This document shows, piece by piece, positions 43,493 through 53,272 of a stretch of DNA of 64,000 nt. A program made the translations under genes and the position numbers. This stretch comes from GCA-003244245 sp032230565 (lineage in GTDB: Bacteria > Actinomycetota > Actinomycetes > Mycobacteriales > Pseudonocardiaceae), in assembly GCA_032230565.1 (NCBI GenBank), contig JAVXWL010000123.1, forward strand, positions 1-64,000. Direction: 5' to 3'. Numbering within the stretch: position 1 is the stretch's first letter; the number at the start of each line of letters is the position of its first letter. The notes under the pieces are model-generated. The model saw only the letters and a list, made by a program, of their open reading frames with translations, was not told where the DNA came from and made no database searches.

Positions 43493-44908
43493 TCACAGGA
43501 TCGCGCTAGGTCGGTAGATGGCGGCGTCAGGGTGCCGGGACACCAGCGTCGCGACCTCCGCGACGATCGCGGCGGTCTGCTCGGCGGCGGCCCCGCTCAA
43601 TGGTGCGCGGTCGGCGAGCAGTGTGTCGAGATCTGTCCGATTCAGCGGCAGCCTGCTGTCATCGGCCAGCCGGTCAAGCAGGTCGTTGCCGGCACCCTTG
43701 TCCCGCATCGCCACCGCGACAGCGACAGCGTGCTCGCTGATGACCGCATGCGCCGCCTCGCGACCCATCCCGGCCCGCACCGCGGCGATCAGCACCTTCG
43801 TGGTGGCCAGGAACGGCAGGTAGCGCTCCAGCTCGCGGTCGATCACCGCCGGGTAGACCCCGAACTCGTCGAGCACCGTCAGGAACGTCTCGACGAGCCC
43901 GTCGAAAGCGAAGAACGCGTCGGGCAGCGCGACCCGGCGCACCACCGAATCCGACACGTCACCCTCGTTCCACTGGGAGCCGGCCAGCTCAGCCACCATC
44001 GAGGCATACCCGCGCAACACCACCGCCAGGCCGTTGACCCGCTCGCAGGAGCGGGTGTTCATCTTGTGCGGCATGGCGCTGGAGCCCACCTGACCCGGCT
44101 GGAAACCCTCCGTCACCAGCTCGTGGGCGGCCATCAGCCGGATCGTGGTCGCCAGCGACGACGGCGCGGCGGCCAGCTGCACCAGAGCACCGAGTACCTC
44201 GTGGTCCAAGGATCGCGGATAGACCTGCCCGACACTGGTAAGCACCCGTCCAAAGCCGAGGTGCTGCGCCACTTGCTGTTCCAGCTGCGCCAGCGCGGAC
44301 GGATCACCACCGAGGAGATCCAGCATGTCTTGGGCAGTACCCATCGGGCCCTTGATGCCGCGCAGCGGGTAGCGCGCAAGTAGCTCCTCGAGCCGGGCAA
44401 AGGCCACCAGCAGCTCGTCGGCCGCGCTTGCGAACCGCTTGCCCAGCGTGGTCGCCTGAGCCGCGACGTTATGGCTGCGTCCGACCATCACCAGGTCGGC
44501 GTACTCGGCCGCGCGTCCCGCCAACCTGGCGAGCAGTGCGACGCAGCGGTCTCGCACATGCACCAGCGAGCGCCGCACCTGAAGCTGCTCGACGTTCTCG
44601 GTGATGTCCCGCGACGTCAACCCCTTGTGAATCTCCTGGTGCCCGGCCAGCGCGTTGAACTCCTCGATCCGCGCCTTGACGTCATGGCGCGTCACCCGTT
44701 CCCGCTGGGCGATCGACGCAAGATCAACGGTGGACACGACGCGCTGGTAGTCGTCGAGCACCTGCGGCTCGACCGGCACTCCTAGATCGGTCTGGGCGCG
44801 CAGGACCGCCAGCCACAGCTCTCGCTCCAGCACCACCTTGCGCTCTGGCGACCACAGCCGGACCAGCTCACCAGAGGCATACCGCGCCGCCAAGACGTCC
44901 GCAATCAC
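43493..44908 (-). CDS. purB: Adenylosuccinate lyase
   Basis: This 471-residue enzyme of purine synthesis cleaves SAICAR and adenylosuccinate with loss of fumarate. The family signature is GSSAMPHKMNTRSCE, with the catalytic loop serine. The N-terminal VLAARYASGELVRLWSPERK and the catalytic histidine stretch (MVGRSHNVAAQATTLGKRFA) are intact. It is followed by the MDMPI gene. A long imperfect hairpin lies upstream (44945-45025). Confidence 0.95.
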   Translation of the reverse strand: MIADVLAARYASGELVRLWSPERKVVLERELWLAVLRAQTDLGVPVEPQVLDDYQRVVSTVDLASIAQRERVTRHDVKARIEEFNALAGHQEIHKGLTSRDITENVEQLQVRRSLVHVRDRCVALLARLAGRAAEYADLVMVGRSHNVAAQATTLGKRFASAADELLVAFARLEELLARYPLRGIKGPMGTAQDMLDLLGGDPSALAQLEQQVAQHLGFGRVLTSVGQVYPRSLDHEVLGALVQLAAAPSSLATTIRLMAAHELVTEGFQPGQVGSSAMPHKMNTRSCERVNGLAVVLRGYASMVAELAGSQWNEGDVSDSVVRRVALPDAFFAFDGLVETFLTVLDEFGVYPAVIDRELERYLPFLATTKVLIAAVRAGMGREAAHAVISEHAVAVAVAMRDKGAGNDLLDRLADDSRLPLNRTDLDTLLADRAPLSGAAAEQTAAIVAEVATLVSRHPDAAIYRPSAIL

Positions 44909-44944
44909 TCCACCACCCTAAAACCTCACGCCGGTGAGAGCCGT

Positions 44945-45025
44945 GAACTCGACAGGCCGACGGGTGGACGGCCCGCCGAACGTCGGTCCTGTCCATTTCA
45001 CGACACGCCCAGTGATGTCGAGTTC
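44945..45025. promoter_or_regulatory. Long imperfect hairpin between purB and the upstream gene
   Basis: Outer arms GAACTCGACA (44945-44954) and TGTCGAGTTC (45016-45025) enclose a second stem of GACAGG with CCTGTC and CCGACG with CGTCGG (44951-44993). On the minus strand it is after the stop of the upstream gene and before purB, so it could be a terminator or an RNA leader of purB. Confidence 0.55.
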
Positions 45026-45036
45026 GTCTGGAGTGC

Positions 45037-45642
45037 TCAACACGTGTTGTCAGTCGGGGTGTCGGCTGGGGAGGATCGCTGCGCCTGCGCCAGCGCGTCG
45101 ATCACCAGCTCCAGCCAGCGCAGGCTGCGGCGATAGCTTTCGGTGTCCTGAGCCGACGGCGCCGGGGGCAGGATGCGGTCCGGCGAACCCTCGATACTGA
45201 CCCGACCGGAGACGTCCAGCACCACGTGCAGTGTCTCCAGCATCCACCCCCACTCGGCGGCGGACGGGTAACCGTGGCCGGGCAGCTGCACCACGCCGCC
45301 GTGCCTGGGTAGCGTTCCCAGTACCCGGGTCAGGCTGTGCTCAAGGTCGTGTAAGACCCAGCCCTCCCAGAGCTGACGGACCGGACCGGTTTCCTTCGTG
45401 CCGCACCAGTAGTCCACGACGTAGGCGAGCCGACCGTCGATGGCGCCGATGGGTACCGGGAGTCCAGTGACCTGAGCCAGCGGATCATCGGTGCAACCGG
45501 CTAGCTGCCAGCGCACCAGCTCGCGCAGCCAAGACCACTGTTCGCGGAGGAAGCGAACTCCTTCCGGCGACAGCGTCAGCAGCAATAGCTCGCCTTGGCG
45601 GTCGCATATGACCATCGTCTTGCTCAGCCTCCACTCCCGCAA
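45037..45642 (-). CDS. Conserved protein of unknown function between purD and purB
   Basis: This 201-residue protein has no signal or membrane span. It contains a stretch of aromatic and Asp/Glu residues (GRLAYVVDYWCGTKETGPVR and EGWVLHDLEHSLTRV) and ends in a low-complexity tail. I do not recognise the domain. It is 23 bases downstream of purD and shares the strand, so it could be in a purine operon. Confidence 0.6.
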   Translation of the reverse strand: MREWRLSKTMVICDRQGELLLLTLSPEGVRFLREQWSWLRELVRWQLAGCTDDPLAQVTGLPVPIGAIDGRLAYVVDYWCGTKETGPVRQLWEGWVLHDLEHSLTRVLGTLPRHGGVVQLPGHGYPSAAEWGWMLETLHVVLDVSGRVSIEGSPDRILPPAPSAQDTESYRRSLRWLELVIDALAQAQRSSPADTPTDNTC

Positions 45643-45665
45643 ATGATCGACGGGAGGCTATCGCG

Positions 45666-46934
45666 TCAACGAGTCACGAACCGGCCATTCTCGCGGCGCG
45701 TCGCGGGCAATCCAATATCGCTGCGGTAGTGCCCCCCCGGTAGGCGAACCTGCTGGACGCCCTGGTAGGCGTGCTTCCGCGCGGCCGGAAGGTCGGCGCC
45801 GGTTCCGATCACCGAGAGCACCCGCCCACCCGCCGACACGATGGCTCCGTCGTCGCGGCGGCGGGTACCGGCGTGCAGTATCCCGGGGCCATCCGCACCG
45901 GTGATCACATCCCCGGTTCGCGGAATGCCGGGGTAACCCTCGGCGGCCAGCACGACCACGACGGCGGCGCCGGAGTCCCACTGCAGTGGCGCCTGCTGGG
46001 CCAGCGCACCGGTGGCGGTGGCCATCAGCAACCCGGCCAGCGGCGTCCGCAACAGCGCCAGCACGACCTGGGTCTCCGGGTCACCGAAACGGCAGTTGAA
46101 CTCGATCACGTGCGGGCCTGCGGAGGTCAGCGCGAGACCGACGTACAGCAAGCCGGTGAACGGCACGCCGCGCCGGGCCAGCTCAGCCACCACCGGCGCC
46201 ACGATCTGGCGCGCCACGTCGGCGGTGAGCGACTCCGGCGCCCAAGGCAGCGGGGCGTAGGCGCCCATCCCGCCAGTGTTGGGGCCGGCGTCGCCGTCGC
46301 CGACTCGCTTGTAATCCTGGGCAGGCAGCAGCGGCACCACCGTCGCGTTGGCGTCGACCAGGCAGAACAGCGACATCTCCGGACCGTCGAGGTAGGACTC
46401 CAGCAGCACTGGGTGGCCGTCGTCGAGCAGCGTTAGCGCATGCACCCTGGCTACTTCCAGATTCTCGGTGACCACGACTCCCTTACCCGCTGCCAGCCGA
46501 TCGTCCTTAACCACCCACGGTGACCCGAAGTGGTTCAGCGCCGCATCCAGCCGACCGGGGTTGTCCACTAGTTCGCTGCGCGCGGTGGGCACCCCAGCCG
46601 CGGCCATCACCTCCTTGGCGAACGCCTTGGATCCCTCGATCCGCGCGGCACCGGCCGACGGTCCGAAACACGCGATGCCGGCAGCCCGCACGGCATCGGC
46701 CGCGCCGACCACTAACGGCAGCTCTGGACCGACCACCACCAGGTCGGCCGACCATGAGCTGGCCAGCTTCGTGATCGCATCCGGATCGGTGACGTCCACA
46801 GCAAGCTGCTCGGCCAGCGCCGCGGTGCCGGCATTACCGGGCGCACAGGCCAACGCGGTAACCGCCACGTCGTTGGCGAGCGCCAGCGCCAGGGCGTGCT
46901 CGCGGGCACCGGCACCGATCACGAGAACTCGCAC
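45666..46934 (-). CDS. purD: Phosphoribosylamine-glycine ligase (GARS)
   Basis: This 422-residue ATP-grasp enzyme catalyses the second step of purine synthesis. The N-terminal VLVIGAGAREHALALALAN, the ATP-grasp part with GSPWVVKDDRLAAGKGVVV, and the FNCRFGDPETQVVL and GGMGAYAPLPWAPE motifs are all present. Divergent from the PAS-GGDEF-EAL gene across 142 bases. Confidence 0.96.
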   Translation of the reverse strand: MRVLVIGAGAREHALALALANDVAVTALACAPGNAGTAALAEQLAVDVTDPDAITKLASSWSADLVVVGPELPLVVGAADAVRAAGIACFGPSAGAARIEGSKAFAKEVMAAAGVPTARSELVDNPGRLDAALNHFGSPWVVKDDRLAAGKGVVVTENLEVARVHALTLLDDGHPVLLESYLDGPEMSLFCLVDANATVVPLLPAQDYKRVGDGDAGPNTGGMGAYAPLPWAPESLTADVARQIVAPVVAELARRGVPFTGLLYVGLALTSAGPHVIEFNCRFGDPETQVVLALLRTPLAGLLMATATGALAQQAPLQWDSGAAVVVVLAAEGYPGIPRTGDVITGADGPGILHAGTRRRDDGAIVSAGGRVLSVIGTGADLPAARKHAYQGVQQVRLPGGHYRSDIGLPATRRENGRFVTR

Positions 46935-47076
46935 GGTGCGCAGGGTACTGGTAGTGAAACGCCGGACCCCCCGATTTAGGGGAAAATGGCCGGTTCAGCG
47001 CGATCGCACCAGTACACTGTTGACTGCGCTGGGCCGATCAGCCGCACAACGCACGCTGGGTGGTGGACGAAGCCAG

Positions 47077-49146
47077 ATGGATAGCCCCGACCAGCGTAGC
47101 TCGCAGGCGGGACTGGCGCGTACTTGGTCGGTCGCGGTGAGCCTGACCGCCGAGGTACCACTGCCGGATGCGCGGATCGAGGAATGCCTGCTAGAGCAGC
47201 TGGATCGGCTGATCGATGCGCTGCGACAGGATCACTTCTGCCCGGAGGCCGGCACCGAAGTCGGCGCGAACCTGGTGGCTCGGGGCTTCACCGGTGAGCA
47301 GTGCTTGGGCCGCACTGTGGAAATCCTCGGCAATGCCCTGCTGGGACAGCCTGGCCTGCATGCCGTCGACGGGCTGGCTGGCAAGGTCGTGTCGTTGCTG
47401 GGAGCGCTGACTTCCGGATATGTCACGGCGCTGCACCGTCGCACCCTCGCGCAGCAGGTGGCTTGGTTTCATGAGGTGTTCCACTCCGCGCCGGTGGGGA
47501 TGGTGATCAGCCGGCTGGATGGCACGATCACCGAAACGAACAGCGCGCTGACCGACATCCTGCACCATCCGCCCGGCGACCTCGTCGGTCGCGACGTTGC
47601 CGGACTGTTCCATACCGACGACGCGGCGGCGCTGGGAGCCGCTTACCAGGCGCTCACCGACGGCAACCGGCGACGTTTCCAGCGCCGGGTCACCGCGCTG
47701 ACCGCACGCGGGGACACCACCGGGGTCGCGCTAACGATCTCGTTGCTGCGCGACCCGATGGGTATCCCGACGCACCATGTCACGATCGTCGAGGACGTCG
47801 CCGATCAACAGCTCCTCGAGCAGCGGGTGCGCTATCAGTCGCTGCATGACCTGCTGACCGGTCTGCCCAACCGGCTGGCCTTCGCCATCCACACCGAAGC
47901 AGTGCTAGAGCGCGATCCCAGTGCCGCCGTGATGCTCTGCAAGATCGACCTGGATGGCTTTGGCATCATCAGTGACGGCCTCGGCATCGGCATCGGTGAC
48001 CTCCTGCTGCGATCGGTCGCCGAGCGGCTCGAATCGCTGGTGGCCGACGAGCGTGCCTTCGTCGCCCGGTTCGACGCCGACGAGTTCGCGATCCTCATCG
48101 AGGAATCGCCGGGCACACCCAACGCCGCCACCCTCGCCGCACGCATCAACGCCGAGCTGTCCGAACCGGTCTACCTCGCCGGCCGCGGGCTGGCCATTTC
48201 CGCGTGTGTCGGCATTGCGCGGCGCACCGCCGGGGAGACCGACGCCAGGGAGCTGATCCGCGCCGCGGAGGCGACGTTGCACCGAGCCCAGCGAACTGGC
48301 CGCGGCCAGTGGGACCTGTTCGACCCAGTTGTCGACACCGAGCAGCGGACCAGGTACGCATTGGCCACCGCTATGCCCGAGGCATGGGAAAACGGGCAGG
48401 TCTCCCTGAACTATCAACCGCTGATGCGGCTTGATCCGGCGGCACTGGACACCGGCCGGACGGTGGCGCTCGCGACGTTGCTCTGCTGGGAGCATCCGGA
48501 GGGTGATATCGCAGCGCATGAGGACTGTCTCGCGCTCGCCGAGCAGACCGGCCTGGTCCTGAAAATCGGTCCGTGGATGCTTCGGCACGCCTGCGAGCAG
48601 CTTCGCGGCTGGCGTGACCAACTGGGACCGGCGGTGCCCCCGGTCCGCGTCGATCTGGCCACCCATCTGATCGGAGACCCGGACCTGGTGGCGGTGGTAC
48701 GCGATGCTCTGCATGCGACGCAACTTCGACCGGAGGACATCCAGCTCGGGATGCCGGTCGAGGTGATCGTCGCGGGGCACGGCGATGCGCTCGACAACAT
48801 GAGCACCCTGGCGGACATCGGGGTGCGCACCGTGCTCACCCGGTACGGCCACGCGGTGGGGAACCTGGTCCTGCTGGAGTCCCTGCCGGTGCACGGGGTG
48901 GAGCTGGCCGGTTCACTGGTCCGCGTCGCCGCGCAGCATCCCGACTCGATGATTCGCTCCGCACTGGCCAGCCTGGTGCCACTGATCCGCCGCACCGGCA
49001 TCGCTGTTGCCGTGGCAGGTGTCGACGACGATGCGCAAGCAGACTGGTGGCGGGGTGCTGGTGCAGAGTCCGCGCGCGGCGCGGTGTTCGGGGCGGCCGT
49101 ACCTGGCCAGGGGGTGCCAGCGTTGGTGCGCGGAGACCCCCCGTGA
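47077..49146 (+). CDS. PAS-GGDEF-EAL protein with both catalytic signatures degraded
   Basis: About 689 residues. An N-terminal helical domain is followed by a PAS domain (about 125-245, SAPVGMVISRLDGTITETN), a GGDEF domain (about 255-415, SLHDLLTGLPNRLAF) and an EAL domain (about 445-680). The diguanylate cyclase site reads DADEF at residues 333-337 instead of GGDEF. The EAL site reads ATL at 466-468, and the later catalytic acids of the domain (normally LEITE, DDFGTG) are also replaced. It therefore probably neither makes nor breaks c-di-GMP and may act as a sensor or binding protein. ATG 47077 is chosen because the longer reading overlaps purD. Confidence 0.85.
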   Translation: MDSPDQRSSQAGLARTWSVAVSLTAEVPLPDARIEECLLEQLDRLIDALRQDHFCPEAGTEVGANLVARGFTGEQCLGRTVEILGNALLGQPGLHAVDGLAGKVVSLLGALTSGYVTALHRRTLAQQVAWFHEVFHSAPVGMVISRLDGTITETNSALTDILHHPPGDLVGRDVAGLFHTDDAAALGAAYQALTDGNRRRFQRRVTALTARGDTTGVALTISLLRDPMGIPTHHVTIVEDVADQQLLEQRVRYQSLHDLLTGLPNRLAFAIHTEAVLERDPSAAVMLCKIDLDGFGIISDGLGIGIGDLLLRSVAERLESLVADERAFVARFDADEFAILIEESPGTPNAATLAARINAELSEPVYLAGRGLAISACVGIARRTAGETDARELIRAAEATLHRAQRTGRGQWDLFDPVVDTEQRTRYALATAMPEAWENGQVSLNYQPLMRLDPAALDTGRTVALATLLCWEHPEGDIAAHEDCLALAEQTGLVLKIGPWMLRHACEQLRGWRDQLGPAVPPVRVDLATHLIGDPDLVAVVRDALHATQLRPEDIQLGMPVEVIVAGHGDALDNMSTLADIGVRTVLTRYGHAVGNLVLLESLPVHGVELAGSLVRVAAQHPDSMIRSALASLVPLIRRTGIAVAVAGVDDDAQADWWRGAGAESARGAVFGAAVPGQGVPALVRGDPP

Positions 49147-49178
49147 GGGGCGATACGAGCTACAGCCACCATCGCCAC

Positions 49179-49400
49179 TCACAAGTGCGCCAGCGCGAGC
49201 AGCCCCTGCGCGGCGCGCGCGGCGGCTCGGATCGCGACGTTGCCGGTACCGGCTGCGACGTCCAGCACGCGATCGCCCGGTTTCGGTGCGACCGCATCGA
49301 TCAGCGCGTCCGCCGCCGGTTCCAGGCGCTGCGCGAGGCCGGAGTAATCAGCCAATCCCCAGTGCGCGGCCGTTGCGGCGCGGCGCTCGTCCCGGGTCAC
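49179..49400 (-). pseudogene. N-terminal fragment of a class I methyltransferase
   Basis: The GTG at 49400 starts 73 residues with TAAHWGLADYSGLAQRLEPA and the SAM motif DRVLDVAAGTGNVAIRAA, then stops at 49179. Only the first quarter of a UbiE/methyltransferase 11-type protein (about 250-280 residues) is left. Its GTG overlaps the stop of a small reading frame upstream (49397-49507) in a GTGA junction, which would couple the two. Confidence 0.65.
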
Positions 49401-49507
49401 GCCGCGCTGCGCAACGTCGCCAGCTCCGCAGCCAGGCCCTGGCACGCCGAGTCCCGCCGAGCGGCGGCTGCCCACGCGCCGGGCAGCAAATCGACCAACT
49501 CAGTCAT
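49397..49507 (-). CDS. Small 36-residue protein upstream of the methyltransferase fragment
   Basis: Starts at ATG 49507 with GAGGAC 3 bases upstream (on the minus strand) and ends at 49397, overlapping the GTG start of the methyltransferase fragment. The residues start MTELVDLLPGAWAAAARRD. No family was recognised. The ribosome site and GTGA overlap are the only support. Confidence 0.35.
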   Translation of the reverse strand: MTELVDLLPGAWAAAARRDSACQGLAAELATLRSAA

Positions 49508-49625
49508 GCCGTCCTCGAGCCTGTGATCACCGATTACGTGCCGTTGCCATCCGATCAGGGAGTCTCGCGAATTGTAGCTGGACAAGTACGTTCGGGTGGT
49601 CAGGCAAAGACACCGGAGGTTATCC

Positions 49626-49835
49626 ATGTTCGATATCACCACCGCGCAACCGCTCGCAACCTTCTGCGACCAGTGCAGCTGCGGGTGCCCCCAGCTGTTC
49701 GTTGACGAATCCGCGCCGCCCGAGCAGCGCATCGTCCTCACCGATGACTTCGGCGCCCACGTACGGATGAGCGCCGGGCAGTTCAACGACCTGCTCGCCC
49801 AAGCCAAGAACGGAGCCCTGGACACCATCATCTAA
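49626..49835 (+). CDS. Small cysteine-containing conserved protein
   Basis: This 69-residue protein has a good GGAGG ribosome site 6 bases before ATG 49626. Three cysteines cluster in TFCDQCSCGCPQLFVDE (four counting the last), a metal- or redox-active pattern. The C-terminal part contains IVLTDDFGAHVRMSAGQF. I recall similar small proteins in other actinobacteria but no assigned function. A palindrome separates it from the convergent UBP zinc-finger gene. Confidence 0.7.
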   Translation: MFDITTAQPLATFCDQCSCGCPQLFVDESAPPEQRIVLTDDFGAHVRMSAGQFNDLLAQAKNGALDTII

Positions 49836-49844
49836 TCCGCGCTG

Positions 49845-49914
49845 ACGTTCCCGAACTCCACAGCAGAGCCCTCCCGCTCCCCAATGAACAGCTCTGATGT
49901 GGAGTTCGGGACGT
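49845..49914. terminator. Palindrome family C, copy 1, between convergent genes
   Basis: The arms (left: CCCGAACTCCACA then CAGAGC; right: their complement) pair over about 22 positions with a one-base bulge and one mismatch. The element is between the stops of the small Cys protein (plus) and the UBP zinc-finger gene (minus). A related but less perfect unit is at 61711. Confidence 0.75.
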
Positions 49915-49936
49915 CTGGCGCAGTCCGCCGGGCAGC

Positions 49937-50200
49937 TCAGACCAGCTGGTGGTCGTTGTAGCACCAGCGCCAGGCCTCACCGGGCTCGGCGGAGCGCATC
50001 ACCGGGTGGTCGGTGCGGTAGTAGTGCACGGTGGCGTGCCGGTGCGGGCTGGAATCGCAGCAGGCGATATGCCCGCAGGTCAGACACATTCGCAGGTGCG
50101 CCCACACCGTCTGCCCCATCTCAACGCAGTCGACGCAGCTCGCCGGCTCCGGCACCTCGGGCATCGGGTCGGGTATCTGCGCCGCGTGTTCACAGGTCAT
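49937..50200 (-). CDS. UBP-type zinc-finger protein
   Basis: About 87 residues from ATG 50200 (GAGGG upstream). The Zn-binding residues follow the UBP/BUZ ubiquitin-hydrolase finger: CVDC, CLTCGHIACCDSSPHRHATVH and the second His of HYYRTDHPV. Bacterial UBP fingers are usually single-domain; their binding partner is unknown. A CPA1-type Na+/H+ antiporter starts 43 bases away on the other strand; pairing of these two families is something I recall from other bacteria and is not proven here. ATG 50233 is a weaker alternative start. Confidence 0.85.
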   Translation of the reverse strand: MTCEHAAQIPDPMPEVPEPASCVDCVEMGQTVWAHLRMCLTCGHIACCDSSPHRHATVHYYRTDHPVMRSAEPGEAWRWCYNDHQLV

Positions 50201-50242
50201 GTGATAGTCCCTCAGAGGTGTCAGCCAGGGCATTCTGGCGTC

Positions 50243-51814
50243 ATGGACGGTATGCCGCTGATCCTGCTCGTGCTCAGCGCGCTCGCGGTGACTGCGGTGA
50301 GTCGCCGGTTGCGCCTACCTGCGCCGCTTACGCTAGTCGTCGCCGGCTTGGCCATCTCCACGATTCCCGGAGTCCCGAACTACCAGCTCGACCCGAACCT
50401 GATCCTGTACGGGATCCTGCCGCCGCTGCTGTACTCCGCCGCGCTGGACAGCTCGGCTATTCAGATCAGGGCGAACATTCGGCCGATCGCCCTGCTCGCC
50501 GTCGGTTTGGTGCTGTTCAGCACCGGGTGCGTCGGGCTGGTCGCCTGGTGGCTGGTGCCCGGGCTACCGCTGGGTGCCGCACTGGCGCTGGCGGCAGTGG
50601 TCGCCCCGCCGGATGCGGTGGCCGCGGTCTCGATCGGGCGGCGGCTGGGGTTGCCCCGGCGGATGATGACCCTGCTGACCGGGGAAAGCCTGTTCAACGA
50701 CGCCACCGCGCTCACCGCGTTGCGGGTCGCGGTTGCGGCCACCGCCGGAACCGGCTTCTCGCTGTGGTCCGGGCTTCGCGGATTCGTGCTCATCGCGGTC
50801 GGCGGCGTGGTGCTGGGTGCGGTGCTCGGCCGGGTAGTGCATCAGGTCCGCCTGCGGCTGCGCGATGCCCGACTGGAAAGTGCGCTGGGACTGGTGATTC
50901 CGTTCGCGGCGTACGCGCTGGCCGAGGAGTTTCGCGTCTCCGGGGTGCTCGCGGTGGTGGTGGCCGCATTGTACCTGGGCCACCGCGCCCCCCAAGCCGG
51001 TTACGCCACCCGGCTGCAGGACCAGGCGGTGTGGCAAGCCGCTGACACAGTGCTGGAGGCGTTCGTCTTCGCGCTGATCGGGCTGCAACTGCCAGCCGTG
51101 GTGCGCGGCGTATCAGGTGATATCCGCCCGCTGCTGGTCGCCGCCGCTGTGGTGATCGCGACGGCGGTGCTGGCCAGAGTGGTGTGGGTGTTCCCGGCGA
51201 CCTACCTGCCCAGGCTGCTGTCCAGCCGCGTCAGTGCCCGGGATCCAGCGCCGCGGTGGCAGGTTCCCGCGGTGCTGTCCTGGGCCGGGATGCGCGGAGT
51301 GGTCACCCTGGCCGCGGCGTCGGCGATCCCACGGGTCACCAACTCCGGTGCCCCGTTCCCGGGCCGATCGGAGATCATCTTCCTGGCGTTCTGCGTCACC
51401 GTCGCGACTCTGCTACTGCACGGCCTTACACTGCCGTGGGTGATCCGCCGCCTCGGTGTCGAGGGCCGCGAGTCCTTTCATGACACTCTGGCCGAAGCCG
51501 ACGCCGTGCACGCCATGACGCGAGCCGCCCTGGAGCGGTTGGAGAGCGCCTCGGCCGGCGCCCCGGAATCGGTGACCACCCGGTTGCGCAAGGCTGCCGA
51601 GCACCGCAGCAACAGCGTCTGGGAACGGCTCGGCCGTCCGGAGACCGAGCTGGGCGAGGCTCCTAGCATCATCTACCGCCGGCTACGCCTGGAAATGCTC
51701 GCCGCCGAGCGCGAGACCCTGGTCTCGCTGCGCGACGCCGGGCGCATCAACGACGACATCCTCACACGCACCCTCCACGACTTAGACCTCGAAGAAGCCA
51801 TCCTGAGCCGCTAA
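50243..51814 (+). CDS. Na+/H+ antiporter, CPA1 family
   Basis: This 523-residue membrane protein has about 12 spans, starting with MPLILLVLSALAVTAVSRRL. The transport-core signature is DPNLILYGILPPLLYSAALD with the later APPDAVAAVSIGRRLG stretch (ND-type site). The membrane part ends near residue 410. A soluble tail with helical charged residues follows (HDTLAEADAVHAMTRAALERLE). It exchanges cytosolic Na+ for external H+. ATG 50243 is preferred; upstream in-frame codons overlap the zinc-finger gene. Confidence 0.9.
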   Translation: MDGMPLILLVLSALAVTAVSRRLRLPAPLTLVVAGLAISTIPGVPNYQLDPNLILYGILPPLLYSAALDSSAIQIRANIRPIALLAVGLVLFSTGCVGLVAWWLVPGLPLGAALALAAVVAPPDAVAAVSIGRRLGLPRRMMTLLTGESLFNDATALTALRVAVAATAGTGFSLWSGLRGFVLIAVGGVVLGAVLGRVVHQVRLRLRDARLESALGLVIPFAAYALAEEFRVSGVLAVVVAALYLGHRAPQAGYATRLQDQAVWQAADTVLEAFVFALIGLQLPAVVRGVSGDIRPLLVAAAVVIATAVLARVVWVFPATYLPRLLSSRVSARDPAPRWQVPAVLSWAGMRGVVTLAAASAIPRVTNSGAPFPGRSEIIFLAFCVTVATLLLHGLTLPWVIRRLGVEGRESFHDTLAEADAVHAMTRAALERLESASAGAPESVTTRLRKAAEHRSNSVWERLGRPETELGEAPSIIYRRLRLEMLAAERETLVSLRDAGRINDDILTRTLHDLDLEEAILSR

Positions 51815-51830
51815 CCCTCGGCCGCCGCGC

Positions 51831-51892
51831 CCTTCGGAGCCGAATAGCGGTCTCCGCTGCCCGCTGCGCCGCCATTCGGAGCCGGATGGCGG
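51831..51892. terminator. Palindrome pair between convergent antiporter and purA genes
   Basis: The main hairpin CCGCCATTCGG/CCGGATGGCGG (51869-51892, one mismatch, loop AG) is preceded by a second small one around TTCGGAGCCGAA (51832-51843). Units GGATGGCGGT and CCGAATAGCGGTC also occur at 22213-22242. Confidence 0.7.
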
Positions 51893-51917
51893 TCGAGGCC
51901 GGACAATGATCATCTGA

Positions 51918-53207
<1,290 letters not shown>

Positions 53208-53272
53208 GTGGTACTCCAGTGAGGTCGGTTCGGGCGCGCCGAGGCGAAGCGTAGACCTTTCTAGAGGTGGAC

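Noticed and set aside
46468..47076. N-terminal extension of the GGDEF-EAL protein
   Set aside because: It lies antisense to purD and has no domain; a proper start exists at 47077.
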